Positions 63,901 through 64,000 of a stretch of DNA of 64,000 nucleotides are shown piece after piece (position 1 is the stretch's first letter; each line of letters starts with the position of its first letter). The DNA lies in contig SSBO01000012.1 in NCBI GenBank assembly GCA_005281725.1, positions 9,151,099 through 9,215,098 on the forward strand, given 5' to 3'. Under the pieces are notes generated by a model, which was given only the letters and a program-made list of their open reading frames with translations, made no database searches and was not told where the DNA came from. The position numbers were made by a program, and so were the translations under genes. This DNA is from Wuchereria bancrofti. Taxonomy: Eukaryota; Nematoda; Chromadorea; Rhabditida; Onchocercidae.

Positions 63901-64000
63901 TGAATAAATTTAGGTTAGAAAAGTTTACATGAAAGTTGTAGGGGTTTTTAACCGCTAATCTGTCTTTCTTTGTTAATCCCTGCAAGGTTGAAAGTTTTTT
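45978..64000 (+). CDS. wnk-1: WNK (with-no-lysine) serine/threonine kinase, 3'-truncated by the window
   Basis: Exons: 45978-46096, 52090-52183, 52726-52835, 53136-53307, 53569-53653, 53902-54029, 54536-54648, 55009-55090, 55268-55454, 55628-55785, 55997-56091, 56252-56363, 56483-56671, 56778-56912, 57379-57612, 57857-57949, 58375-58443, 58561-58824, 59022-59402, 59639-59836, 60023-60208, 60466-60724, 60973-61322, 61401-61595, 62358-63014 and probably 63443-63475. All phases agree: about 1566 codons, continuing past the window. The acidic, disordered N-terminus is followed by the kinase domain (from about residue 194). As in all WNKs the strand-3 Lys is replaced ([10 protein letters not shown]227), and the working Lys is K210 in [11 protein letters not shown]. 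Other landmarks are HRDLKCDN (D328), DLG instead of DFG (D347), activation-loop Ser361 in AKSVIG, and [13 protein letters not shown]2-like autoinhibitory domain, a coiled coil, a polyQ tract, a second PF2-like domain and a long Ser/Thr/Ala tail follow. WNKs sense chloride and osmotic state and activate SPAK/OSR1 (GCK-3 in worms). Confidence 0.95.
46097..52089 (+). other. Long intron 1 of wnk-1 (about 6 kb)
   Basis: Donor AG|GTTAGC at 46096/46097 and acceptor TTTAAG at 52089. It is less AT-rich than the intergenic DNA. It contains a possible reverse-transcriptase relic (48945-49275), a 10-bp inverted repeat (AATTTTAGGG 47233-47242 / CCCTAAAATT 47249-47258) and a 20-base poly-T run near 47890. 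No nested gene was found; open frames there are short. Long first introns often hold enhancers or alternative promoters, but I cannot point to one. Confidence 0.6.
48945..49275 (+). mobile_element. Possible relic of a non-LTR reverse transcriptase
   Basis: A frame near 48955-49025 reads [20 protein letters not shown]. This resembles the conserved 'VRSHLEYA' segment near the C-terminus of CR1/jockey-type reverse transcriptases. About 190 bases on, another frame reads [14 protein letters not shown], which resembles the next conserved block of such proteins (L..L.LFPLE.RR). Frames shift and stops intervene, so any element would be dead. The match is from memory and short, hence the low confidence. 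Confidence 0.3.
52916..53036 (+). CDS. Candidate alternative terminal exon of wnk-1 (kinase-less short isoform)
   Basis: A good acceptor (TTTATCTTTAAATAG) precedes a frame that accepts the phase-2 end of exon 52726-52835 and stays open to TAG at 53034-53036. It encodes 40 codons of balanced composition, e.g. [19 protein letters not shown] and [15 protein letters not shown]. Splicing to it would give a protein of about 148 aa with the WNK N-terminus and no kinase. It could instead be an unspliced remnant, or the end of a separate upstream gene to which the first three exons belong. Confidence 0.4.
53902..56363 (+). other. WNK kinase-domain exons
   Basis: Seven consecutive exons carry the catalytic domain and its C-terminal extension. 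In order they hold the Gly-rich loop with the catalytic Lys, helix C ([20 protein letters not shown]), the hinge ([16 protein letters not shown]), the catalytic loop (HRDLKCDN) with DLG, the activation loop with Ser361 and the APE motif, helix F ([20 protein letters not shown]) and the C-lobe end ([19 protein letters not shown]). Every residue needed for activity in known WNKs is present, so an active enzyme is expected. The Leu of DLG belongs to the chloride-binding pocket of WNK kinases. Confidence 0.93.
56310..56671 (+). other. First PF2-like (OSR1_C / CCT-type) autoinhibitory domain
   Basis: Starts at [10 protein letters not shown] and runs through [36 protein letters not shown] and [13 protein letters not shown] across two exons. 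In WNKs this domain follows the kinase, binds RFxV/I peptides and damps kinase activity. The spacing from the kinase is typical. Confidence 0.85.
57406..57492 (+). repeat. PolyQ (CAA/CAG) tract in wnk-1
   Basis: About 22 Gln among 29 codons, interrupted by Ser, Pro and Leu, encoded by mixed CAA and CAG. It links the coiled coil to the second PF2-like domain. Length may vary between strains. Confidence 0.9.
57535..58620 (+). other. Second PF2-like domain of WNK
   Basis: Spread over four exons: [58 protein letters not shown] and then VGVKIISF. The strand and helix pattern repeats that of the first PF2-like domain, as in other WNKs. Its ligand is not shown by the sequence. Confidence 0.7.
58140..58245 (+). 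repeat. Purine-rich (GA) tract in a wnk-1 intron
   Basis: About 105 bases that are nearly all A and G on the + strand, between exons ending 57949 and starting 58375. This explains the pyrimidine-derived open frames seen on the opposite strand, which are not genes. Confidence 0.85.
59022..61322 (+). other. Low-complexity Ser/Thr/Ala tail exons of wnk-1
   Basis: Five exons encode a Thr/Ala/Ser/Pro-rich disordered region (for example [19 protein letters not shown]), partly from ACA/ACG/GCA codon runs. No fold is expected. A predicted helix near [20 protein letters not shown] in the last of them could be a protein-binding site. Sequence drift in such tails is fast, so exon calls rest on splice sites and frame. 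Confidence 0.75.
61524..61586 (+). repeat. Three in-frame 21-bp tandem repeats (GTNSKAK) in wnk-1
   Basis: Units at 61524-61544, 61545-61565 and 61566-61586. The first two appear identical (GTNSKAK) and the third reads GTSSKSK, followed by RKK. Being a multiple of three, copy changes would keep the frame. The repeats form a basic, phosphorylatable patch. Confidence 0.95.
63443..63475 (+). CDS. wnk-1: Candidate 33-bp microexon of wnk-1
   Basis: GGATTTAG acceptor, 11 codons ([11 protein letters not shown]), donor GAG|GTGATT. Phase 0 on both sides matches the preceding exon. Aromatic-rich composition differs from the Ser/Thr tail. No further exon is visible before the window ends. Confidence 0.45.

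Noticed and set aside
1..64000. tRNA, rRNA, CRISPR array or bacterial (Wolbachia-type) insert
   Set aside because: I saw no cloverleaf with a GTTCRANNC arm, no regularly spaced repeats, and no long uninterrupted bacterial-type frame. Short or highly decayed inserts could still be missed without a search.

Overview
The window is nuclear DNA from a nematode, most likely a filarial (spirurid) worm. It is very AT-rich, has long poly-T and poly-A tracts, contains genes split into many short exons by introns with GT...(T)TTCAG borders, and encodes proteins closest to what I know of Caenorhabditis WNK-1 and MCU-1. No bacterial, viral or Wolbachia gene block was seen. Exon models were built by hand from splice sites, reading frame and phase; each join quoted below keeps the frame.

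Layout. (1) 871-3146 (+): a complete seven-exon mitochondrial calcium uniporter gene, with a decayed copy of one of its own exons in an intron and a cluster of ACGT-core motifs upstream. (2) 4691-16280 (-): a large coiled-coil, Ser-rich protein of about 983 aa in 21 exons that I do not recognise; it could also be two genes in tandem. It is convergent with the uniporter gene. Its 5' part is disturbed by two single-N joins that carry an apparent haplotype bubble. (3) 16281-20798: AT-rich intergenic DNA with a three-copy TACGTCA cluster. (4) 20799-27981 (+): a complete eight-exon class A neuropeptide-type GPCR of 405 aa; one intron holds a perfect hairpin and a perfect 16-bp palindrome. (5) 27982-34640: intergenic DNA with pyrimidine and purine tracts and an unmerged 1.7-kb contig overlap. 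(6) 34641-36396 (+): a six-exon StAR/START-domain lipid-transfer protein of 233 aa. (7) 36397-45977: intergenic DNA with a gap, an AAT microsatellite and one short coding-like stretch. (8) 45978 to the window end (+): wnk-1, with at least 26 exons, 3'-truncated by the window. Its intron 1 is about 6 kb and holds a possible reverse-transcriptase relic.

The genes do not form one pathway. Some have a loose common theme of ion and signal physiology: mitochondrial Ca2+ uptake, a peptide receptor, and WNK control of cation-chloride cotransport. I did not find a clearly new biological system. The most useful unusual observations are the allele-like bubble that removes most of a coding exon, a phase-compatible alternative terminal exon in wnk-1, the decayed uniporter exon, the palindromes in the GPCR intron, and the unrecognised coiled-coil protein. 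All four N-containing joins have the signature of unmerged overlapping contigs, so copy number near them should not be trusted.
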